Of a DNA stretch of 64,000 nucleotides, positions 52,101-56,392 are shown in pieces. The DNA is taken from assembly GCA_013399855.1 (NCBI GenBank), contig VXAY01001311.1:1185286-1249285 (forward strand), in the 5' to 3' direction. The stretch comes from Oxyruncus cristatus (lineage: Eukaryota; Chordata; Aves; Passeriformes; Cotingidae). Position 1 is the first letter of the stretch; the number at the start of each line of letters is the position of its first letter. Position numbers and translations under genes: made by a program. The notes under the pieces were generated by a model, which was not told where the DNA came from, searched no databases, and was given only the letters and a program-made list of their open reading frames with translations.

Positions 52101-54137
52101 TTATTTTTTTGGTTGGTTGCCTGGTTGGCGTTATGTTTTTCCCCACTGTGTAGTTGGTCACATTCTTTCATAAGGGTTATCTAGGAAAATCCATACTTTG
52201 TTGTTTTCCTTCTCCTTTCACATCAGTTTAAATTATTCAACTTGGCACCAAAGAAGTAAAAATTCCCCACAAGCACCATCAAGTCAAAAAAACTAATGGA
52301 ATGGGATGGCTAGAAGTTCCTTTGGGCTTCAAGGAGGAAAATAAATAAATAGCTTGAATAGCTCAAGTCTCTGCTCTGTCCCTTGCTTACTTTTTATTTT
52401 GAAGGATCGTTTCTTTACTGAGTGTTGAGAACTAACAACAGTCATTAACATACATGAAGTTGGAGTGATTAGAAGTAATGGCCACTCCTTACTGGTAATA
52501 TCCAAGAAGTCTAAATCTCTGTTAATCCTCAGTATGAATGATTCTTTATTTGCTTTCCAGTTATCAAAAAAAAAAAAAGGGCAGTATCCTTCCTGATGAA
52601 AGAATAAAGCTGTTATTGAACTGTCATTGGAATGTTAAATGTTCCTGCAGAGGTGTAGGAATGTCTGAAAAGCATGGGTATATGTAATATACTGACTGCA
52701 GAGAATGAGTCACAAATGAATAACCTGCTTGTCATACTTCCCCTCAGACAGTAAGTTCATAGAATCACAGAATGGTTTGGGTTGGAAGGGACATTAAAGA
52801 TCATCTTGTTCCAATCCTGTGGCATGGGCAGGAACACCTTCCACTAGACCAGGTTTCTCAAGGTCCCGTCCAACCAGGGTTGGGGCATCCACAACTTCTC
52901 TGGGATGAATTTCTTCCTAATATCCAATCTAAACCTGCTCTCTGTCAGATGCGAAGCCGTTCCCCCTTGTCCTGTCACTCCAGGCCCTTTTAAATAATCT
53001 CTCTCCATCTGATCTTTAACTGTGACCAGCTAAACAGTGAATAGCTTTTGACTTCTCTACAATACACCACTTAGGATGCACTGAAATAGTAACTTATATT
53101 TAAGAAAAGTATTCAGCATCTTGTATGTAGACCTAACATAACATGTAATATATTTTTTTCCATTTTAGGAGGGTGGTGTCAGTGGTTTTCTCCATGCTTT
53201 TATTGCTGAAGTGTTTGCAATGGTGAGAGCTCACGTTGCAGCTCTAGGGGGAAATGCAGTTGTCTCCTACATAATGAAGCAATGTGTTTTCATGGAGAAT
53301 CCAAACAAAAATCAGGTAAATTACCATGTGAAGTAACAGTGCTGTTGCGATTAGTATGATACAAATACACATTTGATGTATTTAAAAACCAGCAGCTCTG
53401 GAGAGCTGTGTCTGCATAACATTTCTTGATGTCTTGTGATAATGTCTGAAGAAGCCAAGAGACTTCTTGAACACGTGCCTTAACACAAAATTAGGAATAT
53501 GCTTCAGGAATGCCCAGATGGGTAAAAATACTGAGTTTACCGGAATGAAGTAAATTGCAGGAAACAGTTGCACAGCAGTGCTGAACTTACTTAGTTTTCC
53601 TGATGTTGCACTGCAGGATTTTCATCCAAACTCCCCGTAAAAATACCTGGAGTTGCTGATATAAAATGCTCCGTTTTGTACATAAAGGGACAAAGCCTTA
53701 TTAGTAATGACTAACAATTGAATATGATTGTTTTGGTAAATGGAATATGTTCAAAACAGTAGTGAAAGCAAGTACAGCTACCCAGATACTTCATTTGTGG
53801 TGTCTTACAAGACTCCATCTGCATGTTTGATAGCACACAAGTGAGTGAATATAAAAGAAAATATGCTTACTAATAAATTCTTACGGTTTATCTTTCTCCT
53901 GATCCCCGCTGACTTTTCTGTGTAGTTATATCTAGCAGATATAAGTAAACATAACATATACTATAGTTTAATGGTTTGGTAACTGTGTATTGTCTTTTTT
54001 TCCAGGCTCAGTGTTTAATAAATGTCAGTGGTGACGCCGTCATATTTGTCCGTGAGTCTGAGCTGGAGATGTTACCAGCCCAGCCTTCTACGGCCGTTCC
54101 TCAGCCCACAAGTTCTGCAGGAGATGTCACAACATGA
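933..54137 (+). CDS. C2CD5: C2CD5, 21 coding exons (5' end outside window)
   Basis: Joined + strand exons encode a protein I recognise as C2 domain-containing protein 5 (CDP138). From family knowledge it has an N-terminal Ca2+/lipid-binding C2 domain, is phosphorylated by Akt2, and supports insulin-stimulated fusion of GLUT4 vesicles with the plasma membrane. Joined exons: 933-1131, 3702-3853, 9339-9424, 15151-15259, 28190-28304, 30737-30832, 32552-32743, 35984-36170, 37208-37372, 38058-38198, 40995-41058, 42947-43008, 43466-43564, 44016-44105, 44919-45006, 46066-46152, 47869-47919, 48925-49026, 49851-50041, 53169-53315, 54006-54137. Every junction is AG/GT and phases match. The total is 2555 nt: two bases of a split codon, then 850 residues plus stop. 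The family protein is about 1000 residues without the two cassettes, so roughly 200 residues, including the C2 domain, lie upstream. The part seen here holds three AVVGY/AVVSY motifs, a paired CxxC motif and Ser/Pro-rich linkers. No frameshift or internal stop was seen. Confidence 0.97.
1132..2588 (+). other. C2CD5: Intron between first exon and alternative exon
   Basis: AT-rich intron. It holds a G8-A-G7 run at 1457-1472 and a chance 117-codon AT-rich ORF at 1787-2140. The pyrimidine-rich tract leading to the acceptor at 2587-2588 is strong. Confidence 0.7.
1457..1472 (+). repeat. G8-A-G7 homopurine run
   Basis: Eight G, one A, then seven G lie on the sense strand of the intron. The run length could support a G-quadruplex in the pre-mRNA. 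Its role is unknown and the run may be polymorphic. Confidence 0.6.
2589..2713 (+). CDS. C2CD5: C2CD5 candidate alternative exon, mutually exclusive with 3702-3853
   Basis: This 125-nt segment follows a strong acceptor (aaattctctcag) and ends at the donor GTACGA. It is open in the only usable frame. It starts with the single 'g' that completes the split Glu codon and ends with a single 'g' that joins 'ga' of exon 9339-9424, so its phases are identical to those of exon 3702-3853 (152 nt, same length modulo 3). It encodes a Ser/Thr/Pro/His-rich peptide starting SPLVHPPSHGCRSTHNSPIH and ending TLIYTG, similar in style to the LTPKTG end of the other exon. CpG content is high for an intron. Including both exons brings TGA in frame early in the second, and skipping both brings TAA in frame in exon 9339-9424. 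That is the signature of mutually exclusive splicing. No transcript evidence is available here. Confidence 0.72.
2776..2806 (+). repeat. Short GGCA tandem repeat
   Basis: Four or five units of GGCA with a variant unit, about 30 bases, inside the GC-rich stretch after the alternative exon. Confidence 0.6.
3297..3350. repeat. TA-rich simple repeat
   Basis: Imperfect alternation of TATG, TATA and AAATG units, typical of degenerate intronic microsatellite sequence. Confidence 0.6.
3702..3853 (+). CDS. C2CD5: C2CD5 Ser/Pro-rich linker exon
   Basis: The acceptor is ttctggcag and the donor GTAAGG. The entry base g completes Glu and the exit base g completes Gly with the next exon. It encodes IPFNEDPNPNTHSSGPSTPL followed by a Ser-rich tract ending DLSLTPKTG, the linker known in C2CD5. 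The many Ser/Thr-Pro pairs and the RQSSSSDTD tract look like phosphorylation sites (inference). It shares both phases with 2589-2713. Confidence 0.95.
3854..6750 (+). other. C2CD5: Intron, no recognised element
   Basis: AT-rich intronic sequence with scattered short T and A runs. I see no repeat family and no phase-matched exon until the acceptor at 6749-6750. Confidence 0.6.
6751..6945 (+). CDS. C2CD5: C2CD5 candidate 195-nt cassette exon
   Basis: This 195-nt segment (a multiple of three) sits between a strong acceptor (ctttcctccacag) and the donor GTAGGA. Entering with the single 'g' left by either alternative exon, it reads open for 65 codons and again leaves a single 'g', so it can be included or skipped without changing frame. 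The peptide starts APSPQGPRIFLFPSSPTLSC and ends with RKSVSFTEELLLAAS. It is Ser/Pro-rich like the flanking linker exons. GC content is well above the surrounding intron, and the pyrimidine tract reaches far upstream. The RKSVSF patch resembles a basophilic kinase target (inference). It could be chance, but an open frame, good sites at both ends and matched phase together are unlikely by accident. Confidence 0.7.
8219..8241 (+). repeat. T23 homopolymer
   Basis: An unbroken run of 23 T. It is intronic and its length is likely to vary. Confidence 0.8.
9100..9116 (+). repeat. G-rich cluster
   Basis: Runs of 4, 3, 5 and 2 G are separated by single bases, a near-quadruplex motif on the sense strand of the intron just upstream of exon 9339-9424. 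Confidence 0.5.
9339..9424 (+). CDS. C2CD5: C2CD5 exon (MGSGSAGKEGG)
   Basis: The acceptor is ctcttcag and the donor GTAAGG. It encodes MGSGSAGKEGGPFKTLLRQQ and then TQSALEQR, a conserved C2CD5 segment. It enters with 'ga' completing Gly and ends on a codon boundary, which makes room for phase-0 alternative exons downstream. Confidence 0.95.
9425..10333 (+). other. C2CD5: Intron upstream of microexon
   Basis: AT-rich sequence with no recognised repeat. It ends in a long pyrimidine-rich tract (ttctcttctcgtttcttgtg and onward) leading to the AG at 10332-10333. Confidence 0.6.
10334..10366 (+). CDS. C2CD5: C2CD5 candidate 33-nt microexon
   Basis: Thirty-three bases are flanked by a strong pyrimidine tract with an AAG acceptor and by the donor CGG|GTATGT. 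Both neighbouring C2CD5 exons meet at a codon boundary, and this segment is exactly 11 codons in phase 0, so inclusion inserts GGSPHRFCRRR between LEQR and EFPFF. It contains three CpGs in 33 bases within a CpG-poor intron. The inserted peptide is strongly basic and carries a Ser-Pro pair. I do not have transcript support, and chance remains possible for so short a segment. Confidence 0.6.
11178..11284 (-). repeat. CR1 LINE 3' end fragment
   Basis: The reverse-oriented CR1 terminus (tcatggaatcacagaatgct) is followed by the ggttggaagagaccttaaag motif and the 'ccaaccccctgctgtgg' text. Confidence 0.9.
12755..12798. repeat. C9 and A18 homopolymers
   Basis: A run of nine C (12755-12763) and a run of eighteen A (12781-12798) lie close together. 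Nothing around them marks a retroposed gene. Confidence 0.7.
15151..15259 (+). CDS. C2CD5: C2CD5 exon (EFPFFTL...RIHNP)
   Basis: The acceptor is atcataacag and the donor GTACGT. It encodes EFPFFTLTTFPPGFLVHVGG then VVSARSVKLLDRIHNP, highly conserved in C2CD5. It begins on a codon boundary and leaves one base, which joins the next exon to make Asp. Confidence 0.96.
17462..17522. other. Assembly gap (61 N) in a T run
   Basis: The N run is flanked by T homopolymers on both sides, so the gap probably marks an unresolved poly-T stretch. Confidence 0.95.
21671..21719. repeat. Two-copy tandem duplication, 27-base period
   Basis: The 22-base unit beginning ctgaatagagattctgcatt occurs at 21671-21692 and again, identically, at 21698-21719, separated by five bases. 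The perfect identity suggests a recent duplication. Confidence 0.85.
23234..23250 (+). repeat. T17 homopolymer
   Basis: An unbroken T run in the large intron. Confidence 0.75.
28190..28304 (+). CDS. C2CD5: C2CD5 exon with second AVVGY motif
   Basis: The acceptor is gtctttcag and the donor GTAAAT. It encodes DEPETRDAWWAEIRQEIKSH and then AKALGCHAVVGYSESTSI, with the second AVVGY motif (HAVVGY at 28267-28284). It leaves 'tg', which the next exon's t completes to Cys. Confidence 0.96.
28305..30736 (+). other. C2CD5: Intron with a decoy exon
   Basis: AT-rich intron. A 49-base segment at 28882-28930 has good splice sites but would create an immediate TGA. A perfect 9-base inverted repeat lies at 29084-29104. 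No transposon was recognised. Confidence 0.6.
29084..29104. repeat. Perfect 9-bp hairpin with 3-base loop
   Basis: Arms agagacact and agtgtctct surround the loop aga. The hairpin is short; no terminator or microRNA precursor structure extends beyond it. Confidence 0.7.
30737..30832 (+). CDS. C2CD5: C2CD5 exon (EEVCILSASGTAAVLNPRF)
   Basis: The acceptor is ttctcttatag. It encodes CEEVCILSASGTAAVLNPRF then LQDGTMEGCLEQR, a known C2CD5 segment. The donor that gives the family-like protein is GTTGTC at 30833, a weak match to consensus. A better donor lies 93 nt downstream in frame (see 30833-30925). Confidence 0.93.
30833..30925 (+). CDS. C2CD5: C2CD5 possible in-frame exon extension
   Basis: The reading frame of the preceding exon stays open across its weak donor for 31 more codons. 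It reaches GTAGGT at 30926, which fits donor consensus better. The extension is exactly 93 nt, and both donors leave two bases that the following exon's first g completes (Arg or Gly). The extra peptide begins LSWQPGFFSIGSEKGEVDFF. An in-frame TAG follows directly after the second donor. Confidence 0.45.
30926..32551 (+). other. C2CD5: Intron, nothing recognised
   Basis: AT-rich intronic sequence ending in the acceptor tgtatttttag. No repeat or exon is recognised. Confidence 0.6.
32552..32743 (+). CDS. C2CD5: C2CD5 exon with paired CxxC motif
   Basis: The acceptor is tatttttag and the donor GTATCT. It encodes IEEASPPGCGFCHIPYDELN followed by a segment containing the second CxxC (CYNC). The four cysteines lie at 32577-32579, 32586-32588, 32640-32642 and 32649-32651, a spacing of CxxC-17-CxxC. 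That suggests a zinc-ribbon or knuckle fold (inference). The rest (KQKVPDVLFTTIDLPVEAIV) is conserved in the family. Confidence 0.96.
33102..33205 (-). repeat. CR1 LINE 3' end fragment
   Basis: The reverse-oriented terminus tcatagaatcacagaactgt is followed by the 'ttgggttggaaggggacctt' family motif. The 5' side is lost. Confidence 0.9.
33440..33800 (+). repeat. Decayed CR1 LINE fragment
   Basis: 'gggacctgtcctgttgaacg' resembles the CR1 reverse-transcriptase coding text. Further on, 'ttgttcagtctggagaggga' resembles the segment before the 3' end. Several indels make it non-coding. Its edges are approximate. Confidence 0.5.
33935..34457 (+). repeat. CR1 LINE 3' portion
   Basis: Typical CR1 text runs from 'tgattctgcccctctgctca' through 'aggaaggacatggacctgtt' and 'gggattgttcagcctggaga' to the terminus 'aggtcattctatgatt'. 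The reading frames here belong to the decayed LINE end. Confidence 0.95.
35984..36170 (+). CDS. C2CD5: C2CD5 core exon (LCRLKKKAQAEAN)
   Basis: The acceptor is tgtgttgtcag and the donor GTGAGT. It encodes LCRLKKKAQAEANATSISNL and a conserved stretch including MNALFGLRIQITVGENMLMG. It ends on a codon boundary. CG-rich codon use fits a conserved coding exon. Confidence 0.97.
36171..37207 (+). other. C2CD5: Intron, nothing recognised
   Basis: Moderately AT-rich. No repeat family or alternative exon was seen. Confidence 0.6.
37208..37372 (+). CDS. C2CD5: C2CD5 exon (SATGVYLAALPTPGG)
   Basis: The acceptor is gactttttaaaag and the donor GTAAGT. It is 55 whole codons in phase 0: SATGVYLAALPTPGGIQIAG, then a helix-prone segment ISHMQKKINDTIAKNKELYE ending INPP. 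Confidence 0.96.
37373..38057 (+). other. C2CD5: Intron with CR1 3' end
   Basis: A 685-base intron containing the CR1 fragment at 37735-37915. Nothing else was seen. Confidence 0.6.
37735..37915 (+). repeat. CR1 LINE 3' end, sister of 1-147
   Basis: It ends 'tctgttctatgattttgtgg' with 'caggggcaggagttggactt' upstream. The block from about 37750 matches the start of the window, including the unusual 'gtaattttaaaatcaaac' stretch. Confidence 0.8.
38058..38198 (+). CDS. C2CD5: C2CD5 Ser-rich linker exon
   Basis: The acceptor is cctttttag and the donor GTGATA. It is 47 whole codons: ELPEEIIGSPIPEPRQRSRL, then LRSQSESSDEVTELDLSHGK and KDAFVLE. RQRSRLLRSQSESSDE looks like a basophilic-kinase and casein-kinase target region (inference). 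Confidence 0.96.
38199..40994 (+). other. C2CD5: Intron with short CR1 remnant
   Basis: AT-rich, with an A/C-rich patch at about 39526-39565 and a short CR1 end at 39718-39788. No alternative exon was found. Confidence 0.6.
39718..39788 (+). repeat. Short CR1 LINE 3' terminus
   Basis: 'ggggggttggaacaagagga' and 'ccattccatgattctgtg' match the last 70 bases of CR1. Confidence 0.75.
40995..41058 (+). CDS. C2CD5: C2CD5 exon (IDDTDAMEDVHSLLTDVPPP)
   Basis: The acceptor is ctttttacag and the donor GTATAG. It is a 64-nt acidic exon, IDDTDAMEDVHSLLTDVPPP then SG, leaving one base in phase 1. Confidence 0.95.
41059..42946 (+). other. C2CD5: Intron with an older LINE-like relic
   Basis: Most of the intron from about 41800 resembles an ancient amniote LINE in reverse orientation (separate entry). 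The rest is unremarkable. Confidence 0.5.
41800..42700 (-). repeat. Probable ancient LINE (CR1/L3-type) relic
   Basis: Segments such as 'tggtgaaggaacttaccaaa' followed by 'cgctttctgatgtccaaagt', then 'gagcaatttgaaattaagag', 'gaatactgatgtaaaaa' and 'ctaccaaaggttggcttttt' follow, in order, an old amniote LINE-like repeat that I remember in this orientation. Divergence is high, the frames are broken and the edges are uncertain. This assignment is from memory. Confidence 0.4.
42947..43008 (+). CDS. C2CD5: C2CD5 exon (FYSCNTEIMPGINNW)
   Basis: The acceptor is ttcttgacag and the donor GTAAGG. It encodes FYSCNTEIMPGINNWTPEIQ. The entry bases gt complete Gly, and it ends on a codon boundary. Confidence 0.95.
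43009..43465 (+). other. C2CD5: Intron, nothing recognised
   Basis: A 457-base AT-rich intron. Confidence 0.6.
43466..43564 (+). CDS. C2CD5: C2CD5 exon (MFTAVRVSRLSNINPTNQ)
   Basis: The acceptor is tctaattcag and the donor GTAAGA. It is 33 whole codons: MFTAVRVSRLSNINPTNQTL then NKNFNDLCENLLK. Confidence 0.96.
43565..44015 (+). other. C2CD5: Intron with CR1 fragment
   Basis: A 451-base intron holding the CR1 end at 43823-43915 and a T-rich tract leading to the acceptor. Confidence 0.6.
43823..43915 (-). repeat. CR1 LINE 3' end, second subfamily
   Basis: 'cagaatcacagaatcgaata', then 'gagtccaacctttgaccgaa' and 'caccaccatgtcaactaga', mark a CR1 subfamily distinct from the common one elsewhere in the window. 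Confidence 0.88.
44016..44105 (+). CDS. C2CD5: C2CD5 exon (SLYFKLRSMVPCCLCHVNF)
   Basis: The acceptor is tttcaacag and the donor GTGAGT. It is 30 whole codons: SLYFKLRSMVPCCLCHVNFT then VALPEDELVQ. The CCLC cluster is a family feature. Confidence 0.96.
44106..44918 (+). other. C2CD5: Intron with CR1 fragment and duplicated acceptor
   Basis: It contains the CR1 piece at 44290-44510. The sequence ttttgcagattgca at the start of a decoy (AG at 44870-44871) is nearly repeated at the true acceptor (AG at 44917-44918). Confidence 0.6.
44290..44510 (-). repeat. CR1 LINE internal 3' fragment
   Basis: 'gggcagcctgttctatggca', then 'cagtaaagttcttcctcgtg' and 'ttcaggtggaacttcttgca', is reverse-oriented CR1 text a few hundred bases from the 3' end. 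The terminus itself is missing. Confidence 0.85.
44919..45006 (+). CDS. C2CD5: C2CD5 exon (IAVTAVAITYDKNQALQ)
   Basis: The acceptor is tgatttgcag and the donor GTAAAT. It encodes IAVTAVAITYDKNQALQANK then APTEKSQQR and leaves one base. The family sequence selects this acceptor over the upstream near-copy, which is 47 nt away and out of frame. Confidence 0.95.
45007..46065 (+). other. C2CD5: Intron, nothing recognised
   Basis: A 1059-base AT-rich intron. Its 3' end has an unusually weak pyrimidine tract before the AG at 46064-46065. Confidence 0.6.
46066..46152 (+). CDS. C2CD5: C2CD5 exon (ASTDNEEQLQFPLELCSDPL)
   Basis: The acceptor is cattgttgaag and the donor GTCAGT. It encodes ASTDNEEQLQFPLELCSDPL then ASQPFSPAK, in phase 1 at both ends. 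The acceptor lacks a good pyrimidine tract, but the protein match to the family is clear. Confidence 0.93.
46153..47868 (+). other. C2CD5: Intron with CR1 copy
   Basis: AT-rich apart from the CR1 copy at 47532-47818, which ends only about 50 bases before the next exon. Confidence 0.6.
47532..47818 (-). repeat. CR1 LINE 3' portion
   Basis: Reverse-oriented: 'gaatcatggaattgtttggg', then 'cagagccccatccaacctgg', 'cagccacagcttctctgagc' and 'ttgcccttgtcctgtcgtta'. About 287 bases. Confidence 0.95.
47869..47919 (+). CDS. C2CD5: C2CD5 cassette exon, 51 nt
   Basis: The acceptor is gtcttattag and the donor GTGAGT. It is 51 nt, phase 1 at both ends, and encodes ETLEGASSHTGIPAAQR. Because its length is a multiple of three and phases match both neighbours, it can be skipped. 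From memory, the family has isoforms with a similar 'SGIPAAQR' insert. It begins about 50 bases after a CR1 copy. Confidence 0.85.
47920..48924 (+). other. C2CD5: Intron between cassette exons
   Basis: AT-rich, with a G-rich cluster at about 48345-48377 and a long T-rich tract (48870-48920) leading to the next acceptor. Confidence 0.6.
48925..49026 (+). CDS. C2CD5: C2CD5 cassette exon, 102 nt
   Basis: The acceptor is tgtgttttcag and the donor GTAGGC. It is 102 nt, phase 1 at both ends: ATSVDYSSFADRCNNWIELI then KLKAQTIRRGSIKT. RRGS is a basophilic kinase-type site (inference). It is skippable in frame. The frame stays open 49 codons past the donor, so intron retention would give an alternative C-terminus. 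Confidence 0.9.
49027..49850 (+). other. C2CD5: Intron, nothing recognised
   Basis: An 824-base intron ending in a strong pyrimidine tract. No repeat was recognised. Confidence 0.6.
49851..50041 (+). CDS. C2CD5: C2CD5 exon (FLPGAKITKYLGIINMFFI)
   Basis: The acceptor is catctttttag and the donor GTGAGC. The entry bases ct make Ala after exon 46066-46152 or 47869-47919, or Thr after exon 48925-49026. It encodes SLDKASPLAEGYLRHRSVPS, then VVKMTPLSFLPGAKITKYLG and INMFFIRETTSLRE, strongly conserved in the family. Confidence 0.97.
50404..50485 (-). repeat. CR1 LINE 3' end fragment
   Basis: The reverse-oriented terminus tagaatcacagaatggcctg is followed by 'agttggaagggaccttaaag'. Confidence 0.9.
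52757..53015 (-). repeat. CR1 LINE 3' portion with deletion
   Basis: 'ttcatagaatcacagaatgg', then 'ttgggttggaagggacatta' and later 'gttcccccttgtcctgtcac'. It lacks part of the segment present at 47532-47818. Confidence 0.94.
53169..53315 (+). CDS. C2CD5: C2CD5 exon with third AVV motif
   Basis: The acceptor is ttccattttag and the donor GTAAAT. It is 49 whole codons: EGGVSGFLHAFIAEVFAMVR, then AHVAALGGNAVVSYIMKQCV and FMENPNKNQ. NAVVSY at 53253-53270 is the third copy of the AVVGY-like motif. Confidence 0.97.
53316..54005 (+). other. C2CD5: Last intron, nothing recognised
   Basis: A 690-base AT-rich intron ending in the acceptor tctttttttccag. Confidence 0.6.
54006..54137 (+). CDS. C2CD5: C2CD5 terminal coding exon
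   Basis: It encodes AQCLINVSGDAVIFVRESEL then a variable Ser/Pro-rich tail ending GDVTT and TGA at 54135-54137. The tail ending VTT matches the family C-terminus. Confidence 0.96.
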   Translation, partial: AQCLINVSGDAVIFVRESELEMLPAQPSTAVPQPTSSAGDVTT

Positions 54138-54267
54138 AGACAGAAAAAGTGAAATAGTCTCTGCCAAATATGAAGATTATTTAAAGTGTGGGAATGTTTA
54201 GGTTTGCATCTTCAAAATCAGTCTCCGTAACATTCAGGGCCAAAATCCAAGACAATCACCTTTTCTT

Positions 54268-54318
54268 TCTTTTTTTTTTTTTTTTTTTTTTTTTGGTGGT
54301 TTAATTTTATNNNNNNNT

Positions 54319-54349
<31 letters not shown>
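54268..54349 (+). repeat. T homopolymers around a small assembly gap
   Basis: Two T runs of more than 20 bases flank seven N (54311-54317). The 'ggtttaattttat' segment before the gap partly recurs after the second T run (ggtttaactttat), so a local duplication or mis-join is possible. Confidence 0.7.
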
Positions 54350-54763
54350 GTGTGTGGTTTAACTTTATGTAAGAGGCAGGGCAGTGTACTGGCAGGTGTG
54401 CTCTGGTTCTTTTGTTACAATTCCTAGTGAAACCTAGGCAGCAGGTGAAGCACTGGAAGTGTGGATTACAATAGCAGGCATTACATGGAACTGTGGAATT
54501 AAGCAAAAATTGTTGTACTTTTGAGCTGTTCAGCAGGACCCCAATAAGTTGTAATTCAGGACCCTTTCTGTGGTTGGGTGTCATATGAGCTGACTCTCAG
54601 GTCGAGGTGGGAAGGAGGTGATTGTGTTAGCAGCCTTTGTCCAAGGATCAAGAGATTTGTGTCCAGGCCAAGAAAATGCAGGCTGGAGCCTGAATTTCCC
54701 TTAGACTGTAGAGTGTGAAGAGAAAAAAGCAGCACCAAAAAGCCACAGTTTGAATTTCTGCAC

Positions 54764-54769
54764 AATAAA
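54764..54769 (+). promoter_or_regulatory. C2CD5: Candidate proximal poly(A) signal
   Basis: An AATAAA hexamer in the 3' UTR followed by a T-rich tract. Its use is unknown. Confidence 0.45.
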
Positions 54770-55014
54770 ACTATTTTTCTTTTTTCTTTTGTTTTTCTTT
54801 TTTTCCTTTTTTTTTTTTTTTAATGTTGGGGGGTTTTGTTTCTATTTCTGTGGACTGTTTATGAACTGCTGGCTTATTTTTTTTATAATCATTACTATAC
54901 AGCAGATGTTTGGGGTGGGTATTTGGGAGGGTTTATGGGGTTTTTTTGTTCTTTGTTTTCACAAAGGTGCCAGACCACAGTGCAATGTTCCTGGGCATGC
55001 CTATCATGGGGGAA

Positions 55015-55020
55015 AATAAA
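55015..55020 (+). promoter_or_regulatory. C2CD5: Candidate internal poly(A) signal
   Basis: AATAAA in an A-rich context. A weaker candidate because no clear T/GT-rich element follows closely. Confidence 0.3.
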
Positions 55021-55626
55021 AAACAACAAAAAAGTCCCAAAGTGTGTTTGGTGCTATTAAATGACGTTCACTTCAATATTGACAAAACAAGTCTTTCTGT
55101 TGTTTAAGGTTTTGTGGAAGAATTGTCCTGAGGTTCATTTTCTTAAGGCTTGAATGATCTCTTGCAAGGATGACATAAACTGCCCCCCAAAAGTCAGTTG
55201 TGCAGAGGTTATTCTGCAGCCATTAAACATGTGGGAAATGCCTGGCTGATTGGAGACTGATTGATGTCTGTGACACTGGTTTCTGCAGGCTGGTTTTGTG
55301 TTTGGGGTTTTCTTTGGGGTTTCCTGTTTGGTTTTGTTCTTTTCCGGTACTGTAGCTGGGAAATGAAGGTACTGCAAAGGAAGGAAACTTGTCATTTCCA
55401 GTAAATGTCTAAAAGGTGGTGATATTTTAATGTAAAAAAAAAAAAAGGCAAACTTTGATTTGAAGATGTATTCCTACTTAATTCTGACTGTGTTGTACAT
55501 GGAACTTGAACAAAGATGTAAACTTGAATGTAAATATTCTGTTTAGTGTTGAAATTAAACAATGGCATGATTATTTGTTAAAACTTATTATTTCATTGTA
55601 AATGAGCATGAAAATCATTCTTGCAC

Positions 55627-55632
55627 AATAAA
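55627..55632 (+). promoter_or_regulatory. C2CD5: Likely main poly(A) signal of C2CD5
   Basis: AATAAA in 'gcacaataaatttc', followed within 30 bases by T-rich sequence. The surroundings change from UTR-like to CR1-bearing DNA shortly after. Confidence 0.75.
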
Positions 55633-55650
55633 TTTCTTTATAAAATTTAT

Positions 55651-55735
55651 TGCCTTTTTATATGTGTAATAGGTAAACGTGTAATGATGTAATACCTCCT
55701 AAAGATCCCCCACCCCAAAGAATGTTACAACGTGA
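55651..55735. other. Short spacer after C2CD5
   Basis: AT-rich spacer between the gene end and a CR1 copy. Nothing else was recognised. Confidence 0.5.
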
Positions 55736-56392
55736 TTTGTATCCTGGGCTGAAAAGTGTATCCGTGGCTGCACCCAAAGCAGGGTGGGCACCAGGTGAGG
55801 GGGGATTGTGCCCCTCTGCTCTGGCACCTGCAGTGCTGCATCCAGCTCTGGGGGGTCCCCAGCGCAGGAAGGACATGGACCTGCTGGAGCGAGTCCAGAG
55901 GAGGGACACCAAGTTGATCGGAGGGATGGAGCACCTTTCCTGTGAGGAAAGGCTGAGCAGATTGGGATTGTTCAGCCTGGAAAAGAGAAGGCTTTTGGGG
56001 TGACCTAATTGGAGCTTTCCAGTACCTGGAGGGAGCCTACAGGAAAGATGGAGAGAGACTATTTACAAAGTTATGGAGGGACAGGACAAAGGGGAATGGC
56101 TTCAAACTGAAAGATTTTTAGTAGGTTTAGACTAGATACTAGGAAAAAATTCCTTACTGTGAGGCTGGTGAGGCACTGGAACAGGTTGCCCAAGGAAGTT
56201 GTGGCTGCCCCATCCTCGGAAGCGTTCAGGTTGGACGGAGCTCTGAGCAGCGTGGTCTAGGGGAAGGTGTCCCTACCAGTGGTGGGGACAACCCCCAATA
56301 ACCCCCGCACACCCTCCTCAACACCAGCGCCCCAGCTGATGAACTTGGAGGTCCCTTATAACCCCAACCATTCTATGGTCCTACAATCCTGA
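55736..56392 (+). repeat. CR1 LINE 3' portion
   Basis: It runs from 'atttgtatcctgggctgaaa' through 'aggaaggacatggacctgct' and 'gggattgttcagcctggaaa' to 'ccattctatggtcctac'. About 650 bases with several breaks. Confidence 0.95.

Larger units (their letters stand above)
50042..53168 (+). other. C2CD5: Intron with two CR1 copies
   Basis: AT-rich. It contains CR1 copies at 50404-50485 and 52757-53015, a short repeated 'tataggc' patch at about 51487-51514, and a minus-strand ORF at 51090-51317 with coding-like composition. Confidence 0.6.
54138..55650 (+). other. C2CD5: C2CD5 3' untranslated region
   Basis: About 1.5 kb, running from the stop codon to the likely cleavage site after the AATAAA at 55627. 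It has long T-rich stretches (54268-54349 including an N gap, and about 54773-54821). Earlier AATAAA hexamers lie at 54764 and 55015, so shorter 3' UTRs are possible. Its end is inferred. Confidence 0.75.

Noticed and set aside
55658..56003. ORFs of 69-93 codons on both strands after C2CD5
   Set aside because: They lie in a CR1 copy.
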